From the NCBI GenBank assembly GCA_947367285.1, contig CANBDB010000008.1, forward strand, positions 1 to 22,914: a stretch of 22,914 nt of DNA, read 5' to 3'. The stretch comes from an uncultured Clostridia bacterium (GTDB lineage: Bacteria > Bacillota > Clostridia > Oscillospirales > CAG-272). Numbering within the stretch: position 1 is the first letter of the stretch; every line of letters begins with the position of its first letter. Positions 15,916 to 22,892 of this stretch are shown in pieces. The position numbers were made by a program, and so were the translations under genes. The notes under the pieces were generated by a model. That model made no database searches and was not told the DNA's origin. It saw only the letters and a list, made by a program, of their open reading frames with translations.

Positions 15916-15960
15916 TATATATTCACTATTTTTAACTAATTTTGAGTGAAAATCCAAAAA

Positions 15961-16722
15961 TTATATTCTGGAAGAGAGTTCACGAGCCACTTCAAGGTAC
16001 TCTTGAGCACCCTTGGAGTTCTTATCGTGATAATAAGCGGGCTTACCAAAGCCGGGAGCCTCGGTGAGCTTTACGTTACGGGAAATTGTTGTGCTGAAAA
16101 GCTTATCGGGATAATATTTTTCAAGCTCGTCCATTACCTGCATTGAGAGCAAAAGGCGCTTATTATACATTGTGATAAGGATTCCTACAATATTAAGATC
16201 CTCATTATAGTGCTTTTTGATGCGTTTTGTGGTTGTGATGAGCTGTGAAAGTCCTTCAACTGCATAAAATTCCGCCTGCATAGGTACCACGATACCATCG
16301 GATGCAACAAAAGCATTGATGGTAAGCATACCAAGTGAGGGGGGACAGTCGATAATTATGTAGTCATACTCGTCTTTGATTTTTGCAAGTGCATCCTTCA
16401 AGTTGTATTCACTACCTTCATCATTATAAAGGTCAAATTCGGCTCCCGACAAGGATACATTTGTGGGAATTACGTCCAAATTCTTATAATTTGTGGACAA
16501 AATTACATTTTTAATGAGAATCTCGCCCGACAAAACATCTTTTACTGTGCCTTTGAGCGATCTCTTGGGAATTCCAACGCCACTTGTCGCGTTACCCTGA
16601 GGGTCAAGGTCTACAAGAAGTGTTTTCTTGCCCTGAATACCAAGGGATGCGGCTATATTGACTGCGGACGTTGTCTTTCCTACGCCGCCCTTTTGGTTGG
16701 CGAAAGCAATAATTTTTGCCAT
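15961..16722 (-). CDS. parA: chromosome-partitioning ATPase ParA (Soj)
   Basis: A ParA/MinD-type P-loop ATPase that dimerises with ATP on DNA and is cycled by ParB; in sporulating Firmicutes it also acts on DnaA. The 253-aa protein has the deviant Walker A motif KGGVGKTT (11-18) with signature lysine K11, LLVDLDPQGNATSG (35-48) and the Walker B-like IIIDCPPSLG. GGAGGACTAAA precedes ATG. It has its own promoter, which lies between the gene and a three-site parS cluster, and it is followed by parB after 73 nt. The length is typical of the chromosomal type (about 250 aa). Confidence 0.97.
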   Translation of the reverse strand: MAKIIAFANQKGGVGKTTSAVNIAASLGIQGKKTLLVDLDPQGNATSGVGIPKRSLKGTVKDVLSGEILIKNVILSTNYKNLDVIPTNVSLSGAEFDLYNDEGSEYNLKDALAKIKDEYDYIIIDCPPSLGMLTINAFVASDGIVVPMQAEFYAVEGLSQLITTTKRIKKHYNEDLNIVGILITMYNKRLLLSMQVMDELEKYYPDKLFSTTISRNVKLTEAPGFGKPAYYHDKNSKGAQEYLEVARELSSRI

Positions 16723-16801
16723 TTTAGTCCTCCATTTATCTAAGTATGGTTAAATTTTGTGAGTTTTGCATATTTTTTCACGATGTTTTATCACGTTTAT
16801 C

Positions 16802-16830
16802 ATTATATCACAAACATTGAATAAATGCAA
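16802..16830 (-). promoter_or_regulatory. promoter of parA-parB
   Basis: On the minus strand, TTGCAT (16830-16825) and TATAAT (16807-16802) are 17 bp apart, with TGA before the -10. The predicted start is near 16795, giving a leader of about 73 nt. Confidence 0.78.
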
Positions 16831-16842
16831 GTGAAATTGGGC

Positions 16843-16872
16843 GATTTTTTAAGATTTTTTAAGATTTTTTAT
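16843..16872. repeat. three 10-bp direct repeats with phased T6/A6 tracts
   Basis: GATTTTTTAA repeats exactly at 16843, 16853 and (one mismatch) 16863. The A6/T6 runs are one helical turn apart, the classic pattern of intrinsically bent DNA. Relative to the parA promoter they cover about -48 to -77, where they may also act as an UP element. They end 10 bp before the first parS site. Confidence 0.7.
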
Positions 16873-16881
16873 GACAATTTA

Positions 16882-16897
16882 TGTTTCACGTGAAACA
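16882..16897. other. parS site 1
   Basis: TGTTTCACGTGAAACA, a perfect 16-bp match to the conserved bacterial parS consensus TGTTnCACGTGAAACA, and a perfect palindrome. ParB loads here. Confidence 0.96.
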
Positions 16898-16920
16898 TTT
16901 TGGGGGAATATGTTGTATTT

Positions 16921-16936
16921 TGTTTCATGTGAAACA
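16921..16936. other. parS site 2 (one mismatch)
   Basis: TGTTTCATGTGAAACA, which differs from the consensus only in the central CACGTG (here CATGTG). It lies 39 bp from site 1 and is probably a weaker ParB site. Confidence 0.85.
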
Positions 16937-16996
16937 TTTTGTTGTTTTGCGTCGAATTCATTTCACTAAAACACATTTGCAGTCACTTTTACTAAT

Positions 16997-17012
16997 TGTT
17001 TCACGTGAAACA
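16997..17012. other. parS site 3
   Basis: A perfect TGTTTCACGTGAAACA, 76 bp from site 2. It directly abuts the stem of the rsmG terminator at 17013. Confidence 0.96.
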
Positions 17013-17041
17013 AAAAAGAACCGCATGCTGCGGTTCTTTTT
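17013..17041. terminator. bidirectional terminator at the rsmG end
   Basis: A 13-bp stem, AAAAAGAACCGCA with TGCGGTTCTTTTT, around a 3-nt loop. It ends 2 nt from the rsmG stop codon. On the minus strand the T-run continues into parS site 3. Confidence 0.85.
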
Positions 17042-17043
17042 GA

Positions 17044-17796
17044 TTATAGTGGTGTTTTCTTGATTTGTGCGAATTTGCGAGGGAATTGCTTAGGGGTGTG
17101 TGATTTCTTTGGCATTACTATAATTGAACGATTTTCGGAAATCATTTCGTTATTAATATTTCCCTCGAGCATTGTTTCAAACAGAACCGTGGCATCAAGC
17201 GATGATGCACCTGCAAGTTGACGAATCGCGCTTCTCGAAGATTCAAATTCATCATGAGCTCCCTTTGCTTTCATTGCAACAAGTTTTCCGCCGACCTTGA
17301 TAAAAGGAATTGTCAATTCGCAAAGTACCGGAAGCGTAGCAACCGCGCGAGCGGTGGCATAGTCATAAGCTTCACGGTGTTCAGGGAGTTTTGCAAAATC
17401 CTCAGCGCGAGCTACAACGGCATTTACGTTCTTGAGTCCGAGCAATTTTGCCGTTTCATGAACATAACGAATTCTCTTTTCTGTTGAGTCGAGTGATGTT
17501 ATCTTAAGATCGGGACGCGCGATTGCGAGGGGCAGAGAAGGGAATCCTGCGCCGCAACCAACGTCAATTATAGTGGAATTTTGTTTAATATGCTCCGAAA
17601 TTAGTAATGAATCCACCAAATGACGCAAAATTATACCGTCTTCATCGGTTATTGCGGTCAGATTCATTACCTGATTAACTTCAACTAATCGCTCACACAA
17701 AAAGAACATTTGTTCTTTTTGTTCGCCCGTTAACGCAAGATTGAGGTTTTGTTCAATTGCGGATGTGAGTTTTTGTATGAAAATATCTTTATTCAT
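17044..17796 (-). CDS. rsmG: 16S rRNA (guanine-527-N7)-methyltransferase RsmG (GidB)
   Basis: Methylates N7 of G527 in 16S rRNA using S-adenosylmethionine; loss gives low-level streptomycin resistance in several species. The 250-aa protein has NLTAI (45-49), RHLVDSL (58-64), the SAM-binding IIDVGCGAGFPSLPLA (76-91), the D103 acidic loop (SLDSTEKR) and the ATARAVATLPVL block (148-158). It lies 24 nt downstream of gdhA with no terminator between, so the two may share a transcript. ATG is preceded by GGAG 12 nt away, which is rather far. Its place next to parS-parA-parB is the normal origin-proximal order; mnmG, its usual upstream partner, is absent and gdhA sits there instead. Confidence 0.95.
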   Translation of the reverse strand: MNKDIFIQKLTSAIEQNLNLALTGEQKEQMFFLCERLVEVNQVMNLTAITDEDGIILRHLVDSLLISEHIKQNSTIIDVGCGAGFPSLPLAIARPDLKITSLDSTEKRIRYVHETAKLLGLKNVNAVVARAEDFAKLPEHREAYDYATARAVATLPVLCELTIPFIKVGGKLVAMKAKGAHDEFESSRSAIRQLAGASSLDATVLFETMLEGNINNEMISENRSIIVMPKKSHTPKQFPRKFAQIKKTPL

Positions 17797-17820
17797 TATT
17801 TTTATGTTCTCCGTATTATA

Positions 17821-19167
17821 TTATACCGCGCCTTGCGATCTCATTGCCTCTGCAACCTTCAAAAAGCCTGCTATATTTGCGCCCATTACAAGATCGCCTT
17901 CTTTGCCGTATACCCTTGCGGCATCCGAGCAGCTTTTATATATGTTCTTCACAATTTCATGGAGTTTGCTATCAACCTCGTCAAAGCTCCAAGAGTAACG
18001 CATTGAATTTTGTGCCATTTCAAGTCCGCTTGTAGCTACTCCGCCCGCATTTGCCGCCTTCGCCGGAGCAAAAAGCACACCGTTTGCCATGAGATATGCA
18101 ATAGCATCGGGAGTGGTAGGCATATTTGCACCTTCAGCAACCGCAAAGCATCCATTTCCAACGAGTGCTCTTGCGCCGCCAAGGTCAAGCTCATTTTGAG
18201 TGGCACAGGGAAGGGCAATATCACACGGAACCGTCCAAATATTTTTCGATCCAACGCGATAAGTCGCTTCGTCCCTCTCGGACGTGTATTCACTTATTCT
18301 TTCGCGGCGAATCTCTTTGATATTCTTCACCAATTCAAGGTCTATGCCGTTCTCGTCATAGGCATAGCCGTCGGAGTCGCTCATTGCTACAACGGTCGCA
18401 CCAAGCTCGATTGCCTTTTGCGCGGCATAAATTGCCACATTGCCCGAACCGGAGATTACAACGCGTGCGCCATCAAATGTTTTGCCGGCTTCGTGAAGCA
18501 TTTCGTCGGTGAAATAGCAAAGTCCAAAGCCCGTGGCTTCCTTTCTTGCAAGAGAGCCACCATAGGTGATGCCCTTGCCGGTCAAAACGCCGGTGAATTC
18601 TCCTCTGATACGCTTATATTGACCAAACATATAGCCAATTTCTCTTGCGCCAACACCGATATCGCCCGCGGGAACGTCAACGTCCGCGCCAATGTATTTG
18701 CACAGCTCGGTCATAAAGCTTTGGCAAAATCTCATAATTTCGCCATCGCTCTTGCCCTTGGGGTCAAAATCGGAGCCGCCCTTTGCACCTCCAAGAGGAA
18801 GTCCCGTGAGGGAATTCTTGAAAATTTGCTCAAATCCAAGGAATTTTATTATACTTTCATTAACCGAGGGGTGAAAACGGAGTCCACCCTTATACGGGCC
18901 GATGGCATTATTGAACTGTATTCTATAGCCGCGGTTAACACGCACCGTTCCGCTATCATCCACCCACGGAACACGGAATTTGATTATTCTGTCCGGCTCA
19001 ACAAGATTCGCGAGAACTCCTGCATTTATATACTCGGGGTGTTTTTCAATCACCGGCTCAAGGCACTCGAGAACCTCCTCGACTGCTTGATGAAATTCAC
19101 TCTCGCCGGGGTTGCGCTCTTTAACTTCGCAAAGAAGATTTTTTATATATTCGTTAGTTATTGCCAT
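17821..19167 (-). CDS. gdhA: NAD(P)-specific glutamate dehydrogenase
   Basis: Interconverts 2-oxoglutarate plus ammonia and glutamate; in anaerobic Clostridia it serves ammonia assimilation or amino acid fermentation. The 448-aa length and the PYKGGLRFHPSV block are those of the hexameric small (about 50 kDa) type. K93 (PYKGG), K129 (GGAKGG) and D169 (PAGDIGVG) are the expected substrate and catalytic residues. The Rossmann segment has SGSGNVA followed by MSDSDG; Ser and no acidic residue at the cofactor-discriminating position suggests NADPH use, but that is inference. GGAGGTAATT precedes ATG. A consensus promoter lies in the region shared with the divergent ABC operon. rsmG follows after 24 nt. 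Confidence 0.97.
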   Translation of the reverse strand: MAITNEYIKNLLCEVKERNPGESEFHQAVEEVLECLEPVIEKHPEYINAGVLANLVEPDRIIKFRVPWVDDSGTVRVNRGYRIQFNNAIGPYKGGLRFHPSVNESIIKFLGFEQIFKNSLTGLPLGGAKGGSDFDPKGKSDGEIMRFCQSFMTELCKYIGADVDVPAGDIGVGAREIGYMFGQYKRIRGEFTGVLTGKGITYGGSLARKEATGFGLCYFTDEMLHEAGKTFDGARVVISGSGNVAIYAAQKAIELGATVVAMSDSDGYAYDENGIDLELVKNIKEIRRERISEYTSERDEATYRVGSKNIWTVPCDIALPCATQNELDLGGARALVGNGCFAVAEGANMPTTPDAIAYLMANGVLFAPAKAANAGGVATSGLEMAQNSMRYSWSFDEVDSKLHEIVKNIYKSCSDAARVYGKEGDLVMGANIAGFLKVAEAMRSQGAV

Positions 19168-19206
19168 AATTACCTCCTATATTATAAGGATATGTACATT
19201 TTATTT

Positions 19207-19236
19207 ATTATATCAAAGATGGCGGTAAATTGTCAA
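19207..19236 (-). promoter_or_regulatory. consensus SigA promoter of gdhA
   Basis: On the minus strand, TTGACA (19236-19231), an 18-bp spacer and TATAAT (19212-19207), with TGA before the -10. The leader is about 33 nt. Confidence 0.82.
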
Positions 19237-19282
19237 GGACGGATGGCAAAAAATTTGATTGCGGAGCTAATTTGTATTTTTC

Positions 19283-19311
19283 TTGACACGATGCGCGCGA
19301 GGGTATATAAT
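19283..19311 (+). promoter_or_regulatory. perfect SigA promoter of the ABC exporter operon
   Basis: TTGACA (19283-19288) and TATAAT (19306-19311) are 17 bp apart, a full match at both hexamers. It points away from the gdhA promoter, which begins 47 bp to the left, so the two do not overlap. The spacer is GC-rich (GCGCGCGAGGG). Confidence 0.88.
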
Positions 19312-19347
19312 GAGATTAAGCCCTAATCCTTTTTGGGAGGTGTATTT

Positions 19348-20298
19348 ATGGACAAAATACTGGAAATTAAAAATCTCAGTAAATCATTTGGTTCTCGTCT
19401 CATACTTCGTAACGTGACACTCGACATTCACAGGGGTGAAATTGTGGGATATTTAGGCCCTAACGGTTCGGGAAAAACCACAACGATAAAGCTTGTGTTG
19501 GGCCTTTTGAAAATCACACACGGTGAAATTAAGATTTGCGGACACGACGTGGTGAAGGATTTTGAAACGGCAATCGCGCACGTTGGCGGAATTGTTGAAA
19601 ATCCCGAGATGTATCCGTATCTTTCTGCGCGCGAAAATTTGCGCCAATGCGCGAGAATGTATGACACTAAAATCGGCGAGGAGAGAATTAGCGAGGTGCT
19701 TGAGTTGGTTGGTCTCTCGTCCCGTGCCGACGACAAGATATCAAAGTATTCTCTCGGTATGAGGCAGCGCCTCGGTGTGGCGCAGGCAATTTTACACCGT
19801 CCCGAGCTTTTAGTTCTCGACGAGCCCACAAATGGCCTTGACCCCGCAGGAATCAAGGATCTTCGTGATCTTTTAAAGAAGCTTGCGCGTGAGACAGGGC
19901 TTGCTGTATTCATTTCGAGCCATTTACTTGGCGAGCTCGAGCAGCTATGCGACACAGTTGCGGTGCTTAATCACGGCGCAGTTGTAGGTGTTCGTTCCGT
20001 AAATGATTTGAAGAAGGGAAGGAGCGACTCCCTCTCCGAGGTTGAATTTACCCTCTCGCCTGTAAGTGTGGCGAGCGATATTCTCAAAAACAATGGAATT
20101 GAAGCCACGGTTGAGCGCGAAATACTCACCGCCAGACTCAAGCACGAGGACATCCCATCCACAATTTATTTGCTCTCGCTCAACGGAGTTAAGATTTGGA
20201 GTGTAGTCGAAAAGACAAGGTCGCTTGAGGATGCTTTCCTTGAGATGACCACCGATTTACGCGCCGACGACGAGGCAATGAAGGGGGCGAGCAAATGA
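19348..20298 (+). CDS. ABC transporter ATP-binding protein (NatA/CcmA/BcrA-like exporter)
   Basis: An ATPase subunit that powers an ABC-2 type exporter. I chose ATG 19348 because GGGAGG lies 7 nt upstream; an in-frame TTG at 19333 overlaps that site. The 316-aa protein has Walker A GPNGSGKTT (37-45), the signature SLGMRQR (135-141), Walker B LLVLDEP (154-160), D-loop GLDP and H-loop His192. About 100 residues of substrate-type C-terminal domain follow (SDSLSEVEFTL...). It overlaps the permease gene by 4 bp (ATGA), so the two are made together. The closest relatives I recall are peptide/bacitracin- or sodium-exporting systems, but the substrate cannot be named. No two-component system is adjacent. 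Confidence 0.93.
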   Translation: MDKILEIKNLSKSFGSRLILRNVTLDIHRGEIVGYLGPNGSGKTTTIKLVLGLLKITHGEIKICGHDVVKDFETAIAHVGGIVENPEMYPYLSARENLRQCARMYDTKIGEERISEVLELVGLSSRADDKISKYSLGMRQRLGVAQAILHRPELLVLDEPTNGLDPAGIKDLRDLLKKLARETGLAVFISSHLLGELEQLCDTVAVLNHGAVVGVRSVNDLKKGRSDSLSEVEFTLSPVSVASDILKNNGIEATVEREILTARLKHEDIPSTIYLLSLNGVKIWSVVEKTRSLEDAFLEMTTDLRADDEAMKGASK

Positions 20299-22073
20299 AG
20301 GGACTTTTGAAAAACGAAATACTCAAGGTTGTATCGCAAAAGGGATATAAAATTCTACTTGTGATTTTTGCAATTTACGTTATTTTGCTCCCCATCTTTA
20401 ACATTATTGGCGACACCATTTTAGGCGGTGAGCAATCCGCCGAGGATTATTATGAGTCCTACCTGGAGAGCGCGGAATTTTATGAGGAAATGGAATACGC
20501 ACTCGATGCTCAGTATTATCGCGATTGCGCAGGGGCGCTTAGTTTCTTTATAGACAACAATCTTGAGGATTGGAAATATGAGCGCATGTTCAACGAAGAT
20601 ATGGGTGCAATATTCCCAGATTCCTTTATTGAAGAATCGGAAATGTCCTCATACTGTGATTTTTATTTGAGGGCGCGCGCTTTTGAGTACCTCGTGGGCG
20701 GAAAATATGATGCCGAGCAGTTGTACAATTCAAGCTATTATTACTATTTATCGGAATATTTTTACTCAGAAGGTAATTACTATTACTACGACAGGGAATG
20801 GTTAGACTATGCCGGCAATCCAATCGAGTGTCCCCACACCAGCGAGGACATAGCAAAAATGAAGAAAAATGCGTTAGAGGAGTTAGAGACGGTTTCAGGG
20901 CTCGTTATCTCCTGCAACGCAAAGGAAATTCTCAATGATTACGCGGAATACGCAACAGGACTCAGAGAAAGTGCCGAGCATAATCTCAAGGTAAAGAAAA
21001 ACGGTGGCACTGAAACGGAAATTTACATAGCGGAGCGCAATTTTGATATATACAAGATGGCGGAAGAAATGTTCATTCTCATCAGTCGCGAGTGTGACTC
21101 GCTCGACGATTGGCGCGTTGGATTCAGCATTTCATTCCTACAGGCATATTCCGTTCATTCAAGCTACACGGACGTTGTAGTTTCTAAGGAAGAATACATC
21201 AGGGAGCTTTCCTATATGTATGAAAGCTATGAGGAATACGTTGAGACCACAACTCAAGGCATCGCGGATGCCGAAGCGGGAATCAAGGTTGCTCATTATG
21301 CCGTGATGAACAATATTCCGCCCGAGGGAATTGATACATCAACCAAGCAAAATCTCAGGGACAACATAATTTCAGCCGCTGATTTTGTAATGATATTCAG
21401 TGTGGTGCTTTCGGGAACTATTGTAGCGAGTGAATTTTCGTCCGGAACGGCACGTTTATTGCTCATTAGACCCAAAAAGAGATGGAAAATCCTTCTCTCC
21501 AAGCTCTCATGCGTGCTTTTGTTCCACGTTACATTGATAGGCGCGGCATCCATACTGCTCACGGGTCTTGGAATTGTTTTCGACGGAGTGGGTGATGTTT
21601 TTGCAAACGATTTGTTCTATATAAATCAGAACGTTATCGAATTACCCTCCATTATCAAGACACTTGGAGTAATTACACTGGCAACCATTCAAGCATTGCC
21701 CATCATTTCGCTCTCGTTCTTGCTTTCGGTTTTAACCAAGAAGAGCGTTTTGTCATTCGTAATTTCGTTTGTGATAAACGGTGCTTCCTCCATAGTGCAA
21801 ACCATTGCGCTCATTCTTATAACGGAAGCGCCCTTACTCAAATTCACGATACTCCCATATCTCAAGCTTATTGACTTTAGATTTACAAGCAGTGACCTTG
21901 TGATTGATGAGATTGCGGGTGAATATTTCAGTTTGGATATGTTGTTTGGCGGCAGTTTGGGCTCGCTACTCACCTCGCAGACGAATGTTTGGCTTGCAAT
22001 CGCGATAGTTTTGATACACTCCTGTATTTTGTGCGCGATTGCGTTACAACACTTCAAAAAGCAACAAATTTAA
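20295..22073 (+). CDS. ABC-2 type permease with a large extracytoplasmic domain
   Basis: A membrane partner of the ATPase at 19348. The 592-aa protein has TM1 at about 15-42 (YKILLVIFAIYVILLPIF), then about 320 residues outside the membrane. That domain is rich in Tyr, Glu and Asp, with runs such as SSYYYYLSEYF and NYYYYDREW and several Cys. Next comes an ASEFSSGTARLLLIRPKKR block (typical of ABC-2 permeases, where the cytoplasmic helix meets the ATPase) and five or so further TM segments to near the C-terminus. Such a large external domain on one permease is like those of FtsX/MacB- or BceB-type proteins but sits at a different place in the fold. Its substrate or signal is unknown. A terminator lies 10 nt after the stop. 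Confidence 0.88.
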   Translation: MKGLLKNEILKVVSQKGYKILLVIFAIYVILLPIFNIIGDTILGGEQSAEDYYESYLESAEFYEEMEYALDAQYYRDCAGALSFFIDNNLEDWKYERMFNEDMGAIFPDSFIEESEMSSYCDFYLRARAFEYLVGGKYDAEQLYNSSYYYYLSEYFYSEGNYYYYDREWLDYAGNPIECPHTSEDIAKMKKNALEELETVSGLVISCNAKEILNDYAEYATGLRESAEHNLKVKKNGGTETEIYIAERNFDIYKMAEEMFILISRECDSLDDWRVGFSISFLQAYSVHSSYTDVVVSKEEYIRELSYMYESYEEYVETTTQGIADAEAGIKVAHYAVMNNIPPEGIDTSTKQNLRDNIISAADFVMIFSVVLSGTIVASEFSSGTARLLLIRPKKRWKILLSKLSCVLLFHVTLIGAASILLTGLGIVFDGVGDVFANDLFYINQNVIELPSIIKTLGVITLATIQALPIISLSFLLSVLTKKSVLSFVISFVINGASSIVQTIALILITEAPLLKFTILPYLKLIDFRFTSSDLVIDEIAGEYFSLDMLFGGSLGSLLTSQTNVWLAIAIVLIHSCILCAIALQHFKKQQI

Positions 22074-22082
22074 TATAATAGA

Positions 22083-22127
22083 AAAGGGAAAACCTCTCGG
22101 TTTTCCCTTTGTTTTATTTTATTTTTG
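22083..22127. terminator. bidirectional terminator between convergent genes
   Basis: A perfect 12-bp stem, AAAGGGAAAACC-TCTC-GGTTTTCCCTTT (22083-22110), followed on the plus strand by GTTTTATTTTATTTTTG. On the minus strand it is followed by TCTATTATATT. It serves both the permease gene and the TPR-like gene. Confidence 0.85.
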
Positions 22128-22881
22128 CAAGGTATTCTTTAGAAAGCGTTGCTTTATGAGTTTTCGGTGCAAATTCTATAACGCCCTCAAAAGCTTCCTT
22201 TGCCTCCTCAAATCTCTCAAGCTTATAAAGTGCTACAGCGCGATAAAAGCTTACATTGAGTTTGGTCACGTTGTGATTTTGATTCTTTTTTGAAATATGA
22301 CGCAAATCGAGGTCGCAAACGTCAACTACGTATTCATAGTCCTCATCAACGAAGGCGTCGAATTTATCAAATACAGTAAAATTATTGAAAATTCCTTCAA
22401 GCTTAGAGTGTTGAGCCTTTAATTGCTTGAATTCCGCCACGGTTTCAGCAAGCTTATCGAATTCGCCCCTCTCAAACTCAACAAAGCCGCGACGGTAGAG
22501 GTTTTGGCACTTATCAATAGGGCCAAGTGGTTTAGTTTCGGTCTCAGCTATGAGAGAAAGCACTCCGTCATGGTCGCCCTTATACATAAGAGCAAGGAAT
22601 TTGTGTCTTGTGAACTTCTTCAGCACGCCAAGGGAGAGGATTTCTTCAAATAATTCAGGATCGAGATCCTCATAAATAACACTCTCGATATCTTTTTCCA
22701 ATAATTTGTCAAAAGGAGCTTTTATGCTTGCAGCGAGCACCACGATGCAGGCAATACCAAGCAGGGTATTTTTTCCTATTATTGCTATGCAAATTGCCAC
22801 TCCGACGGCATATAGCATCGCAAGCAAAACGCACTTGATTCTATAATTCTTTACTATTTTTTGAGCATTTGTATTTTTCAT
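22114..22881 (-). CDS. two-TM membrane protein with a cytosolic TPR-like domain, unknown function
   Basis: I do not recognise a named family. The 255-aa protein has two N-terminal membrane segments, about 15-35 and 38-53, joined by a short turn, then a soluble helical part. It contains pairs of helices with a TPR look: YRRGFVEFERGEFDKLAETV (about 128-147), and FYRAVALYKLERFEEAKEAFEGV near the end, ending in HKATLSKEY. Such proteins often scaffold partners at the membrane. ATG is preceded by AAGGTG 7 nt upstream. It converges on the ABC permease gene, so the two are not in one operon. A frame ending just upstream in the same direction may be a co-transcribed gene. Confidence 0.8.
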   Translation of the reverse strand: MKNTNAQKIVKNYRIKCVLLAMLYAVGVAICIAIIGKNTLLGIACIVVLAASIKAPFDKLLEKDIESVIYEDLDPELFEEILSLGVLKKFTRHKFLALMYKGDHDGVLSLIAETETKPLGPIDKCQNLYRRGFVEFERGEFDKLAETVAEFKQLKAQHSKLEGIFNNFTVFDKFDAFVDEDYEYVVDVCDLDLRHISKKNQNHNVTKLNVSFYRAVALYKLERFEEAKEAFEGVIEFAPKTHKATLSKEYLAKIK

Positions 22882-22892
22882 GTTTTTTCACC

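Noticed and set aside
18010..19326. A 438-codon plus-strand frame opposite gdhA and running through its promoter.
   Set aside because: It crosses the gdhA promoter and start region, has no ribosome binding site, and its translation looks like a shadow.
19333..22073. A lantibiotic or bacitracin immunity module.
   Set aside because: The ABC pair has the right general shape, but no sensor kinase, response regulator or peptide gene is next to it, so the substrate cannot be claimed.
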